DNA from: Candidatus Woesearchaeota archaeon UBA153 | GTDB lineage: Archaea; Nanobdellota; Nanobdellia; Woesearchaeales; UBA525 | DNA length: 22,409 nucleotides | NCBI GenBank assembly: GCA_002503705.1 | Contig: DASH01000052.1 | Coordinates: forward strand, 8,604-31,012 | Direction: 5' to 3' | Shown: positions 1 through 8,597 of the stretch, piece by piece | Position numbering within the stretch: the stretch's first letter is position 1 | How the letters are laid out: every line of letters starts with the position of its first letter | Notes under the pieces: model-generated | Told to the model about the DNA's origin: nothing | Database searches by the model: none | What the model saw: the letters and a program-made list of their open reading frames with translations, nothing else | Translations under genes and position numbers: made by a program

Positions 1-198
1 CTTCCTCTTCTCCTTCTTCCTCTTCCCGCTCTCTTTTCTCTCGTTCTCTTCCCTCTCGTTCTCTCTTCTCTCGCTCTCTTTTTTCTCACTCTCTTCCCTC
101 TCGCTCTTTTTTCTCTCGCTCTCTTTTTTCTCACTCTCTTCCCTCTCGCTCTTTTTTCTCTCGCTCTCTTCTCCTCTCCCTCTCTCTCCTCCTCTTCT
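1..198 (+). repeat. Polypyrimidine minisatellite with 15-nt period
   Basis: The + strand is pure C/T over 198 nt except for ten purines at 28, 43, 58, 73, 88, 103, 118, 133, 148 and 163, exactly 15 nt apart. Within it, 71-115 and 116-160 are two perfect 45-bp tandem copies. Because 15 is a multiple of 3, the frame of the downstream gene reads through as a five-residue repeat, [R/H]-S-[L/F]-[F/P]-S. Such a tract could form triplex DNA and could change length by slippage while keeping the frame. Confidence 0.9.
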
Positions 199-1430
199 GC
201 GTCGCACTCTCGACCTCGTCGCTCGCCGTCAGCATCGGCGTGAACAACGGGGCTATCTCGTACCAAGACGTCCTGCAGAACGGGTACGCGCAAGAGTACG
301 TCCTCGTCACGACCGACTCGTCAACGCCGATCACCGGGACGTACCAGTTGGAAGGCGAGCTCGCCCCCTGGATCCGCCTCGAACCGGCGAACGAGACGTT
401 CGTGTTCAGCAGCGAACGACCCTACCAGGTCGCGGTCATCGTCGAGCCGCCAGCGGACGCGCAACTCCGCCGCTACGCCGGCTCGCTCCGGTTCCTCACC
501 GGTGAACTCACCCGGACCGGGGATAGCAAGATCGGCCAGACGACGAGAGCGGCGTTCCTCATCAAGATCAACGCAGGACTCACGGGGACGGAGATGCTCC
601 GGTGCCAGATGGGCGGCGTCGCCATCATCGACACTGAGGTCGGCGACCCGTTCGACCTCGTCGCGGGCATCCACAACACGGGGAACGTCCGGATTACGCC
701 GAGCTTCAACGTCCTCGTCTACGACCAAGAGCAGACGACGCTCTTGCTGAACACGACGCTCGAGCCGGGACTCTCCGTGTTACCGACGACGACTCGCGAG
801 TACCGGCTTCAAGTGCCGAACCGACTCCCCATCGGGCAGTACTGGGCGCGCGTCACCGGGTTGCCGTGCGGGAACGCCGCGTTCCTCACGTTCGACGTCG
901 TCGAGCGCGGGGGGATCGCGGATAAGGGAGAGCTCGTCCGGATCACCGTGAGCCCGTGGGCGAGAACCGGCGACATCGTCCCGATCCAAGCGGTCTTCAA
1001 GAATACGGGGCCGCGCATCGTCACGGCGCGTTTCAAGGGGACAATCACCCAGCAGGACACGACGAAACTGTTCAAGGTGATCGACACGGAGAGCGTCAAC
1101 GTCCTTCCCGGACAGACGGTCGAGCTGGAGACGTTCTTCAACCCGCTGGAGGCGGGGCAGTACGTCATCGCCGGGCGCGTCAACTACAACAGCAAGATCA
1201 CGTTCCAGAAGAGCGCCATCCTGAACGTGAACGGTCCCACACTTGGCGGGCCGCGGAACCTCTCGCTCTTGCTCCTCTTCCTCCTCCTCGCGATCGTCAT
1301 CCTCGTCTTGCTCATCCTCATCGCGAAGAAGCGTCGGGAACGCGAGCAACGACGGCGCGGCGGACAGCAGGCGCAGTACGCGATGCACGCGAAGGCGTAC
1401 GCGCACTCGTCGCAGCAGTATCGGCGGTGA
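3..1430 (+). CDS. Type I membrane surface protein with CARDB/NEW3-like beta-sandwich domains, 5' partial
   Basis: The reading frame is open from the window edge (position 3) to the TGA at 1428-1430, 475 visible codons. No ATG, GTG or TTG occurs in frame before GTG 240. That GTG lies after a hydrophobic stretch (about 165-233) that reads as a signal peptide ending in LAVS, so the real start is probably upstream of the window. Before the hydrophobic core the frame reads S/R/L/F repeats from the polypyrimidine tract. The body is beta-rich (for example an HNTGNVRITPSFNV stretch and a later KNTG motif), like CARDB or alpha-galactosidase NEW3-type modules. It ends with a membrane helix (about 1258-1325) and a basic tail (KKRREREQRRR), so most of the protein should be outside the cell. 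The next gene follows after 6 nt. Two genes with the same plan lie at 18746 and 21049. The exact function is unknown; a surface stalk or anchor is inferred. Confidence 0.75.
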   Translation, partial: SSSPSSSSRSLFSRSLPSRSLFSRSLFSHSLPSRSFFSRSLFSHSLPSRSFFSRSLLLSLSLLLFCVALSTSSLAVSIGVNNGAISYQDVLQNGYAQEYVLVTTDSSTPITGTYQLEGELAPWIRLEPANETFVFSSERPYQVAVIVEPPADAQLRRYAGSLRFLTGELTRTGDSKIGQTTRAAFLIKINAGLTGTEMLRCQMGGVAIIDTEVGDPFDLVAGIHNTGNVRITPSFNVLVYDQEQTTLLLNTTLEPGLSVLPTTTREYRLQVPNRLPIGQYWARVTGLPCGNAAFLTFDVVERGGIADKGELVRITVSPWARTGDIVPIQAVFKNTGPRIVTARFKGTITQQDTTKLFKVIDTESVNVLPGQTVELETFFNPLEAGQYVIAGRVNYNSKITFQKSAILNVNGPTLGGPRNLSLLLLFLLLAIVILVLLILIAKKRREREQRRRGGQQAQYAMHAKAYAHSSQQYRR

Positions 1431-1436
1431 GGGGAA

Positions 1437-4400
1437 GTGCCCTCGACCGCTCTCGGGAAAGAACGTTCGCGACGCCTTTCTTCAGTATCGACCGGCACCG
1501 TCTTCTCGATTCTCTTCCTCGTTCTCCTCGTCTTCTTCGTCCTCGCCGCGACCGAGACGCTCAACGTGAGCGGGTGCGGCGTTCCCGGCGGCAGCACGTG
1601 CAGCGACGCGGGCCTGAACAGCGACGACACGTCGGCGGACGGCGCGAACCTCAAGAAAGGAGCTGCCGTGACCGCGCCGTGGACTGACACGACGTTCGCG
1701 GCCGGCTCGACGATCACCAAGGTCGATTTCATCATGACGCACAGCGGCGCGTCGGGCATCGACGGCAATCTGGGTGTGGTCCTGCGGAACGCGGCGAACA
1801 CGGTGACGTACTGCTCGTTCTCCTACGCGAACTCCGTGGGCTCGGTGAAGCGGACGACGGACACGACCGCGTCCTGCGCGTGGACGAAAGCGCGGCTCGA
1901 CGACCTCGTCATCGTCGTCACGAACAACGCGGTGGCGAACAAGAACGCGTACCTCAGCTTCCTCGACGTCAGCATCACGTACACGCCGCCGGACACGACG
2001 AAGCCGACGATCGCGCTCGACAGTCCCGGCACGGACACGTGGGACGTTGACGGCACAGTCCTCTTCAAGTACAAGCCGACAGACAACGTCGGCTTCCGCA
2101 ACTGCACCCTCTACATCGACGGCGCGTACAACAAGGCGAACGCGACGCCCATCGTGAACAACACGCTGAACAACTTCACCGTCATCGGCCTTTCCGACGG
2201 CACGCGCGCGTGGAAGGTGAACTGCACGGATACGGCGGGGAACACGAACGTGAGCGCGTCGTGGAACGTCAAGATCGACACGACGGGGCCGGTCGTCGAG
2301 CTCCAACGCCCTGTGAACGACAACGTGAACACGAGCTCGAGCATCGACTTCAAGTACAACGCGACGGATGCACAACGAGGCTTGACGGAGTGCAAGCTGT
2401 ACGTGAACGGCACGCTGAAGGACACGAAGAACGCTCCCGCGGAGACGACGTGGCTCACCTCGACTGTCGACCTCGTGAACGGCTACTACCTCTGGTGGGT
2501 GAACTGCACCGACGACAGCGGCCACACGACGAAATCCCCCGTCAGGAACTTGACGGTGAGCACGTCGACGCCGACCATCGCGCCCGACGCCCCGCTCAAC
2601 GTCCTCGGCGAGAATGTCACGATCCACGGCGAGAACTTCGACCCGAGCGTCCAGATCACTCTCAACTACACCCTGCCGAACGGGACGAACGTCACGCGCA
2701 CCGTGAACACAGGCGTCGACGGAACCTTCAACCATGTCTTCTTCATCGAATATTTCTATCCGAACGGCACGTTCACCGTGTACGCGTTCCAGACGCTCGA
2801 CCCGGCGAAGAACGCGACGACGACCTTCACCGGCGACCTTCCCAGCGTCACGATTGCGGTCTCGCCGAGCAGCGGCCGCCAAGGCGACACGATCGCCTAC
2901 ACCGGCTCCTTGTTCTCGCCAAGCGGCACCGCGAACGTGACGGTGACGTTCAACGGCGGCAGCAAGGACTCGTTCCTCGTCGCGACGAACACGACGGGAG
3001 GATTCACCGCGTCTCGGCAGCTCTCGTACACCGCCGCCGTTGGCGCGGCGACAGTTTTCGCCTACGACACCGCGTACCCGAAGCTGAACGATTCAGACTC
3101 GCTCACCGTCCTCCAACGCGTCGCGGACCTCCGCACCGCGCTCGCCACGTACGGCCGCAACGACGACGTCGTCATCACAGGGTATAATTTCACGCGCAAC
3201 GGCACGGTCGACCTGCGCCTCTACGACAACACGACGAAGGTGAACGCGACCGGCTACCCGAAGAACAAAATCGCGGACGATACCGGCCACTTCACGGACA
3301 CGTGGAACACGGGAAGCACGTGCAACGGCGTCTACGGCGTGAGCGGGTACGACTTGAATCACACGATCCTGAACGACACGACGTACTTCGCGATCGACGA
3401 GTGGGAGGAGAGCCAAGAGACCGCGCTCCCCGTCGCTGGCGCGAAGAGCGTCGGCGGCGGGACGTGGACCGCCATGACGATTTCGAACATCAACGCGTCT
3501 GGCGGCGGCACGGAGACGATGTCTTCGAACACGCAGACGACGTACATCTACCAGGTGAACTGGACGACCAGCTACAACTCACAACTCCGCATCGCGAACG
3601 TCATCGCGCGTTTCGACCACTCGGAATCGCCGACGTACTTCACCTCAGGGTCGATCACGTACTGGAACGGCGCCACGTACGCGAACACCGGCTGCACCGT
3701 CACGATCTCCGCGACGCTCCACGCTGACGAGTGCAACATCACGCAGTTCTTCGACACGCCCGCCGAGCTCCAACAAGCGAGCCTCCGCCTCAACCTCGTC
3801 CGCACCGTCGGCGGCGCCTCCAGCACGACGTCCCTCGACTACGCGCTGCTGAACATCACGACGCAGTACGAGCCCGCGTGCACGTACCTGAACGGGACGC
3901 CGGGCGGCGGCCTCGGCGAGGACCCGCCGTTCATCAACGCGGTCTCCCTCGAGGACGACCTCGTCGTCCCCGCGAGCGAGCTCGACTTGACCGCGGGCGC
4001 GCAGAAGACCCTCCAGTGCAACGTGACGGTGCAAGACCCGAACGGCTACGCGGACATCGACGGCGTGAACGCGACGCTCTACGCGAGCACGAGCTCGCTC
4101 GGCGCCGCCGACAACAACCTGGACCACTATACGAACGCGAGCTGCACGCGTTCCTCAGGGAGCGGCATCTTCGCGAACTACACGTGCAACTTCCGCGTCT
4201 GGTACTACGCGGTGAACGGCACGTGGACGTGCAGCGCGACCGCGAACGACGGGACGAGCACCTCGACGTTGACGGACACGAGCGAGATGAACAAGCTCTA
4301 CGCGCTCAACATCAGCCCGGTCGAGCTGGACTACGGCGACGTCGCGAAAGGAGAGACTTCCGCCGAGCGGCAAGCGAACGTGACGAACTACGGCAACGCG

Positions 4401-4691
4401 CCGATCGGCGTGAGCGTGTACGGGTACGGCGCGGCGCAAGGGGATGGGCTGAGCTTCGACTGCGTCTCGGAGAGCATCGCTCTCGGCGCGGAACGGTACG
4501 CCGCCTCGAGCGGCCCGTACGACGGCAAGACCGAGTTGACGTCCTCCTTCGTCGCGACCGGAGTCTCCGTCTGGCCGACGACGACGGGCGCCGCGTCGAA
4601 GAACGCGACGTACTGGCAAGTGCGCATCCCCACGACGGGAGATCCGAGCGGCGAGTGCACCGGCGTCATCGTCTTCCAAGCGGAGACGTGA
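1437..4691 (+). CDS. Exported multidomain Ig-like surface protein, 1084 aa
   Basis: GTG start 6 nt after the previous stop, with SD-like GGTGAGGGG at 1425-1433. Residues 21-38 are a hydrophobic export or anchor segment after a basic N-terminus. Residues about 42-185 form a beta-rich domain. Two tandem Ig-like units follow (about 185-375), each starting near DTT[K/G]P and ending with a W-x-VNCTD-x-[AS]G motif typical of bacterial and archaeal Big-type repeats. More beta-sandwich modules continue to the end, including one around DPNGYADIDGVNATLYAS. I count about 40 N-x-S/T sequons, so heavy N-glycosylation is likely. The last ~120 residues (from LNISPVELDYGDVAKGE) resemble the ends of the proteins at 15653 and 20355. 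There is no C-terminal membrane helix. A role in adhesion or in a surface layer is inferred; no catalytic motif is visible. Confidence 0.8.
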   Translation: MPSTALGKERSRRLSSVSTGTVFSILFLVLLVFFVLAATETLNVSGCGVPGGSTCSDAGLNSDDTSADGANLKKGAAVTAPWTDTTFAAGSTITKVDFIMTHSGASGIDGNLGVVLRNAANTVTYCSFSYANSVGSVKRTTDTTASCAWTKARLDDLVIVVTNNAVANKNAYLSFLDVSITYTPPDTTKPTIALDSPGTDTWDVDGTVLFKYKPTDNVGFRNCTLYIDGAYNKANATPIVNNTLNNFTVIGLSDGTRAWKVNCTDTAGNTNVSASWNVKIDTTGPVVELQRPVNDNVNTSSSIDFKYNATDAQRGLTECKLYVNGTLKDTKNAPAETTWLTSTVDLVNGYYLWWVNCTDDSGHTTKSPVRNLTVSTSTPTIAPDAPLNVLGENVTIHGENFDPSVQITLNYTLPNGTNVTRTVNTGVDGTFNHVFFIEYFYPNGTFTVYAFQTLDPAKNATTTFTGDLPSVTIAVSPSSGRQGDTIAYTGSLFSPSGTANVTVTFNGGSKDSFLVATNTTGGFTASRQLSYTAAVGAATVFAYDTAYPKLNDSDSLTVLQRVADLRTALATYGRNDDVVITGYNFTRNGTVDLRLYDNTTKVNATGYPKNKIADDTGHFTDTWNTGSTCNGVYGVSGYDLNHTILNDTTYFAIDEWEESQETALPVAGAKSVGGGTWTAMTISNINASGGGTETMSSNTQTTYIYQVNWTTSYNSQLRIANVIARFDHSESPTYFTSGSITYWNGATYANTGCTVTISATLHADECNITQFFDTPAELQQASLRLNLVRTVGGASSTTSLDYALLNITTQYEPACTYLNGTPGGGLGEDPPFINAVSLEDDLVVPASELDLTAGAQKTLQCNVTVQDPNGYADIDGVNATLYASTSSLGAADNNLDHYTNASCTRSSGSGIFANYTCNFRVWYYAVNGTWTCSATANDGTSTSTLTDTSEMNKLYALNISPVELDYGDVAKGETSAERQANVTNYGNAPIGVSVYGYGAAQGDGLSFDCVSESIALGAERYAASSGPYDGKTELTSSFVATGVSVWPTTTGAASKNATYWQVRIPTTGDPSGECTGVIVFQAET

Positions 4692-4905
4692 GGCGCGCCA
4701 CTCTCGGCACTCTCGTCTCAGTCGTTGTTTGCCGGACGGAGTCCGGATTGTGCTGGCGCGGTACGAACTCGTTGTCGTACGGTGCTGTCGACGATGTACG
4801 ACGAGAACGACCCCTTCCGTGCCGCGACGGCATCGACCCGCTCTCGCGGGCATTCCTCGCCGCAACCGTCACGACTCGTCATCGCGGCGGTCATCGTCGC
4901 AGCGG
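4692..4905. other. Intergenic region with several hairpins
   Basis: This 214-bp gap separates the end of the Ig-like gene from the end of the oppositely oriented helicase gene. It holds small hairpins: CCGGAC-GGA-GTCCGG at 4732-4746, TGCCG-CGA-CGGCA near 4811-4824, and CCCGC-TCTC-GCGGG near 4829-4843. I see no convincing gene. As the gap is convergent, the hairpins may help end transcription, but the first one belongs to a dispersed repeat. Confidence 0.6.
4732..4776 (+). repeat. Dispersed palindromic repeat, copy 1 (intergenic)
   Basis: A 6-bp stem with a GGA loop (CCGGAC-GGA-GTCCGG) is followed by GCTGGCGCGGT and GAACTCGT. The same layout occurs at 10926-10970 inside the dus gene. By hand alignment about 35 of 44 positions agree. 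The two stem differences are paired on both arms (GA/TC here, AG/CT there), so base pairing is kept although the sequence differs. Confidence 0.6.
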
Positions 4906-6816
4906 TCACGCTTCTTTCGTCCCGAAGAACTCCTTAATCATCTTCTCGTACAAGAGCGTGCTCTTCATATGCCACTCTTTCGGGAACAAGTTGAGGTAGC
5001 GCGGCCACTCGTACCGCTCATCCAAGAAGACGACGACTCCTTTATCGGTCGACGAGCGGATGCACCGACCCGCCGACTGCAGCGTCTTGTTGAACGCCGG
5101 AATAACATAGCCGTACTCCCACCCTTTCCGGAACTTCGCCTCGTAATACTCGATGAGTGCCTTCGTCTCCAAGTCCGGCCTGCTCAACGGCAGCCCGACG
5201 ACGACGACGCCGTTCAGCTCGTCCCCTGGCAAGTCGACGCCCTCGCCGTAATTCCCCGTGATGACGCCGAGCAGGATGGCGCCTTGCGTCTTGTACGCGC
5301 GGAACTTGTTCAAGAAAAGCCCCTTCTCCTCTTTGGTCATCCCGCGCTGCTCCGCCAAGAGGACTTTCGGCAACCCCTTCTCCAACGTCGACTGCACGCG
5401 TTCGAGAATCGCGTAGCTGGGAAAGTAGACCGCCACGTTGCCCGGCACGGCGAGGACGACCTTGCGGACGATCTCCCCGATCTCTTGCCACATCGCGTCG
5501 CCGCGCATCGTGAACTTCGTGCTCGTCTTCGGGATGATCAGATTGAGGCGGTTCTCGCTCGGGAACGGGCTCTCGAGCGCCAACAAGTTCGGCTCGTTGA
5601 TGCCGAGGAGCTGCGCGTACATCCCTGGCGGCGTCAACGTCCCGCTCATGACGATCGCGGAATGGCAGTTCTCGAAGACGTCTCGTGTCACGACGGCAGC
5701 GTCGAGGCACCGGTAGGAGAGCGTGAGGATATATTCTTGCCGTCCGCGCTCGCGCGTCATGATGCGCGTGAAACCCGGCTGGTCCGGCTCTTCCGGGTCG
5801 TCGCCAATCCACGCCGCCAAGAATTCGGCGACGCTGCCGATCGCGCTCGTGCGTTGCTCTTCCCTGACCGAGTCGCCGACCTTGGCGAGCCACTCAACGA
5901 GACGTTCCGGGCTCGTGATCCGGCCGACGAGGTTGAGAAACTGCTCCTTCCGAACGTACTTCTCCGCCTCGCCGTCAACCGGCATGCCGGAGTCGTCCGT
6001 GAACAACGCGAGCTGTTGGAGGGCTTCCCCGAGTCGCTTCAGCGCGACGAACAACTCGTCATCCTTGCGTTTCTCAGCCTCGGCCATGGCTCTGCTGATG
6101 GTGAGCGTCGAGAGGCGCTCGCTCGCCAAATCCTTCACGCGCTCGGCCAAGTTGTGACCCTCGTCGACGATAAGAATCGCGTTGTCGAGGCTCTTCCCGA
6201 TCCGGCCGAAGAAGATCTCCCTGATGGAAGGGTTGAAGACGTACTGGTAATCCGCAATGATCACCCTTGCCTTGCCCGCGAGCAAGAGTGTGAGCTCGTA
6301 CGGGCAAACGCCAGCCGCGTGCCCGGCAGACTTCACCTCGTGCGCGGTCAACGGGCTCACGTTGCGCAGCTTGCCGACGAGGCTCTTCGTCGTCGGACTC
6401 CAGTCATCCCCCTTCTTCAACGCGGCGTAGTGACTGCACTGGCCGTCTTCCTTCATCGCGCGGCAATACTCGGCGAACGACTTGCCCGTCGTCTTCTCGA
6501 CGCCGGGCTGGAGGCAGAACCACTGCTTGCCGACCAAGTCGACGACCTCCAACGAGAGGTTGTGCTTCTCCTTGATCTCCTTCAGCGTGTCCAGCGCGAT
6601 CTCGTGCTGCGTGTGCCGGCCAGTAAGGAAGAGGATGATCTTGTCGTTCTGCACCGCGAACTCGACTGCTGGCGCGAGCGCCGCCGCGGTCTTTCCGAGA
6701 CCGGTGGGAGCGTGGACGACGAGGGATTGTTTCGTCTTGATCGTCGTCGCGATCGCGTGGATGAGCTTATCCTGCTCCTCGCGGACGGTATCGTACGGGA
6801 AGTACTTCGGAACCAT
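4906..6816 (-). CDS. xpd: XPD/Rad3-like Fe-S DNA helicase (SF2, DinG/XPD family)
   Basis: A 636-aa ATP-dependent 5'-3' helicase of the XPD/Rad3 group, acting in DNA repair or in resolving DNA structures. Visible motifs: Walker A PTGLGKT at 37-43; Fe-S domain cysteines C101, C118, C127 and C171; Walker B DEGH at 218-221; the motif with MSGTLTPPGMY; motif V around GNYGEGVDLPGDE; and motif VI QSAGRCIRSSTDKG with its arginines. Length is normal for archaeal XPD. The start is ATG at 6816-6814. A TATA-like box (CTTTATAAC read on this strand) at 6846-6854 lies about 34 nt upstream, giving a very short leader. The gene stands alone, divergent from the small gene at 7022. Assignment to XPD rather than DinG rests on archaeal context and the four cysteines. 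Confidence 0.9.
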   Translation of the reverse strand: MVPKYFPYDTVREEQDKLIHAIATTIKTKQSLVVHAPTGLGKTAAALAPAVEFAVQNDKIILFLTGRHTQHEIALDTLKEIKEKHNLSLEVVDLVGKQWFCLQPGVEKTTGKSFAEYCRAMKEDGQCSHYAALKKGDDWSPTTKSLVGKLRNVSPLTAHEVKSAGHAAGVCPYELTLLLAGKARVIIADYQYVFNPSIREIFFGRIGKSLDNAILIVDEGHNLAERVKDLASERLSTLTISRAMAEAEKRKDDELFVALKRLGEALQQLALFTDDSGMPVDGEAEKYVRKEQFLNLVGRITSPERLVEWLAKVGDSVREEQRTSAIGSVAEFLAAWIGDDPEEPDQPGFTRIMTRERGRQEYILTLSYRCLDAAVVTRDVFENCHSAIVMSGTLTPPGMYAQLLGINEPNLLALESPFPSENRLNLIIPKTSTKFTMRGDAMWQEIGEIVRKVVLAVPGNVAVYFPSYAILERVQSTLEKGLPKVLLAEQRGMTKEEKGLFLNKFRAYKTQGAILLGVITGNYGEGVDLPGDELNGVVVVGLPLSRPDLETKALIEYYEAKFRKGWEYGYVIPAFNKTLQSAGRCIRSSTDKGVVVFLDERYEWPRYLNLFPKEWHMKSTLLYEKMIKEFFGTKEA

Positions 6817-6845
6817 GGGTGTAGAATTGGAGAGGACGCTGACGA

Positions 6846-6854
6846 GTTATAAAG
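6846..6854 (-). promoter_or_regulatory. TATA box for the XPD-like helicase
   Basis: CTTTATAAC on the minus strand, centred about 34 nt before the ATG at 6816. This spacing predicts a leader of under 10 nt. Confidence 0.5.
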
Positions 6855-6904
6855 GTGACGTGAGAATGACCAGTGGGCCTGTCATCGTCGGACTTCCGCC
6901 CTCC

Positions 6905-6976
6905 TTAAATATCGAACGCGTGTTTTTCCGGCCCTGACGGAAAACTTTACGGTTTTTCTTCGCGAAGGCTTATCTT
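6905..6976 (+). promoter_or_regulatory. Promoter region for the small gene at 7022
   Basis: Two AT-rich boxes precede the gene: TTAAATAT at 6905-6912 and GCTTATCT at 6968-6975. The second is better placed, giving a leader of about 25 nt. A 10-bp palindrome CTTCGCGAAG sits at 6958-6967, just upstream of the nearer box, and could be an operator. Confidence 0.35.
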
Positions 6977-7021
6977 CCCGACCATCTTGACCACGTCTAC
7001 AATGGTTTCAGGTGATCAATC

Positions 7022-7363
7022 ATGAGCAAGGAACTCGAGCAACGCGTGGAAGAGCTCATCCTGAAAGAGACCGTGAAGAAAGAGGTCGCCAAACAATCCT
7101 ACGCCGCGAACAAGGAGTACGACCGCCTCTACCAAGACGTCCTCGCGATGGTGAAGAGCGGCCACACAGTCCCGTCGACCTCCGCGTTTCACGTTGAACT
7201 CGTCACGAAAGAGTCGGGCAGGGTCTCGGACAAGTACGTCCTCGAACAGTTTGTCGAGAAGCACCCGCAATACGCGAAGACCGTGCAGGACCTGCGCGCG
7301 GAGTCGAAGAAGCAACCGGTCGAGAAGCTCGAGTACGGCGTCCGAGAGCGACCTTCGCCGTGA
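7022..7363 (+). CDS. Uncharacterised charged 113-aa protein
   Basis: The ATG is set by a strong SD, GGTGATC at 7011-7017, only 4 nt upstream and matching the archaeal anti-SD. The product is soluble, lysine- and glutamate-rich, and probably mostly helical; the first ~40 residues (LEQRVEELILKETVKKEVAK) could form an amphipathic or coiled helix. There are no cysteines, membrane segments or motifs that I recognise. It ends 10 nt before the convergent end of the antiporter gene. Unusually for this window it has a real 5' leader with an SD instead of a leaderless start, which suggests control at translation. Function unknown. Confidence 0.75.
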   Translation: MSKELEQRVEELILKETVKKEVAKQSYAANKEYDRLYQDVLAMVKSGHTVPSTSAFHVELVTKESGRVSDKYVLEQFVEKHPQYAKTVQDLRAESKKQPVEKLEYGVRERPSP

Positions 7364-7373
7364 TTCTCGAGCG

Positions 7374-8573
7374 TCACCGACGCACTTTCACGTCGACGAA
7401 ACCGATCTCGGGCGCGCGTCGCCCACCTTTCTCACCACTATAGAGCCCCTTGAGCGCGACCAGCGCGATCACGGTCGTGAAGAAGCTCATGAAGACCATC
7501 GCAGAGTAGACCTCCGTGGTGACGACGCCGAGTAGCAACCCGTTCAGCGCAATGATGAACGCGACCTCCCCTCGAGGAGCCATCCCTGTCCCGATGATGA
7601 CAGCGTCCTTGAAGGAGAACCCTTGCGCGTAGGCGGGAAGGCCCGCGCCGATGAGTTTCGCGAGAATTGCGACGACGGTGATGCTGACGATGAACCAGAA
7701 CGTCGTGAGGAACGCCTGCACCTCGACGACGATACCGATCACGATGAAGAAGATCGACGTGAAGACAATCTCGAAGTATTCGCTGCCGGCGAGGAGCGTG
7801 TTGATGGCCCTGCTCTTCGCCAAACTGACGCCGATCAGGAATGCGCCGACGATGGGGGCGAGGCCGAGCCAGCTCGTCAAATAGCTGAAGAGGAAGACGA
7901 TGCTCAGCCCGAGGACGAACGTCAGCTTTGGCGCTTCGCGAAGCACCCGATCGTTGAACCGGTCGACGATCCAGGTGACAATCGTCTGTCCGAAGAAGAG
8001 CATGAGTAGGATGAAAAGGACGATGAGGAGGACGTTCCCGATGACCTGCCAAACCCCGACTCCTTGCGGGACGCTCAGCACGAGCGAGAGCAGCGTGAGG
8101 CTGATGATATCGTCGATGACCGCCGCGCCAATCATCGCTTTCGCCGTCGGCGTCTGAATCTTCCCGAGCTCCTTCAGCACGGCCGAGGTGATGCCGAGAC
8201 ACGTGGCGGAGAGCGTGACGCCGATGAAGACGGACGCGTAGAGCGGATACCCGAACGCGAGCCCGGTGAGGAGTCCGCCAACGACGGGGATGAGCGCGCC
8301 GAAAAACGCGATGAGGGCGTTCTTCTTCGTGTAGATGTCTTCAAGGTTGGAGTGGAGTCCGGCGATGAACAGGAGAATGATGCTGCCGAGCTGCGCCATG
8401 ACCGCGACGAGGTCATCGTACGTCGCGATGCCGAGAAGGCTCGGACCGAGGAGAATCCCGATGATGATGATGCCGACGCTCACCGGCTGCTTGAAGCGTT
8501 TGGAGAGCAGGAAGCCGATGATGGCCGCGATGAGCATCAACGCCAACACGAAGAAGATGTGCGTTTCAGCCAT
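7374..8573 (-). CDS. Na+/H+ antiporter, CPA2 family (NapA/Kef-like)
   Basis: A 399-aa integral membrane protein of about 12-13 helices that exchanges Na+ for H+ across the cytoplasmic membrane. The ion site is clear: D154-D155 in GAAVIDDIISL, plus K306 in ILAKLIGAGLPA. This is the Asp-Asp/Lys set known from electrogenic NapA-type antiporters. The conserved GMAPRGEVAFIIA segment (R334, E336) is also present. The helices after GIATYDDL and around QLGSIILLFIAGLHSN match the family. There is no TrkA-N (KTN) domain, so regulated KefC-type K+ efflux is less likely. The start lies 24 nt after the nitroreductase stop, so the two genes probably share a transcript; no SD is obvious. Confidence 0.9.
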   Translation of the reverse strand: MAETHIFFVLALMLIAAIIGFLLSKRFKQPVSVGIIIIGILLGPSLLGIATYDDLVAVMAQLGSIILLFIAGLHSNLEDIYTKKNALIAFFGALIPVVGGLLTGLAFGYPLYASVFIGVTLSATCLGITSAVLKELGKIQTPTAKAMIGAAVIDDIISLTLLSLVLSVPQGVGVWQVIGNVLLIVLFILLMLFFGQTIVTWIVDRFNDRVLREAPKLTFVLGLSIVFLFSYLTSWLGLAPIVGAFLIGVSLAKSRAINTLLAGSEYFEIVFTSIFFIVIGIVVEVQAFLTTFWFIVSITVVAILAKLIGAGLPAYAQGFSFKDAVIIGTGMAPRGEVAFIIALNGLLLGVVTTEVYSAMVFMSFFTTVIALVALKGLYSGEKGGRRAPEIGFVDVKVRR

Positions 8574-8597
8574 GTTTCTTCACAAGGACTGTTCTGT

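Noticed and set aside
1482..2882. A 466-codon minus-strand frame
   Set aside because: It lies opposite the Ig-like surface gene, has an Arg/Val-rich composition, and shows no promoter or recognisable motif. The other long antisense frames (16217-17578, 17681-18715, 21010-22017) fail for the same reason.
4729..6852. A 707-codon open frame on the plus strand
   Set aside because: It is antisense to the XPD-like helicase, which has full helicase motifs. The product is Arg/Leu/Asp-rich without domain features, as expected of the mirror frame of GC-rich coding DNA.
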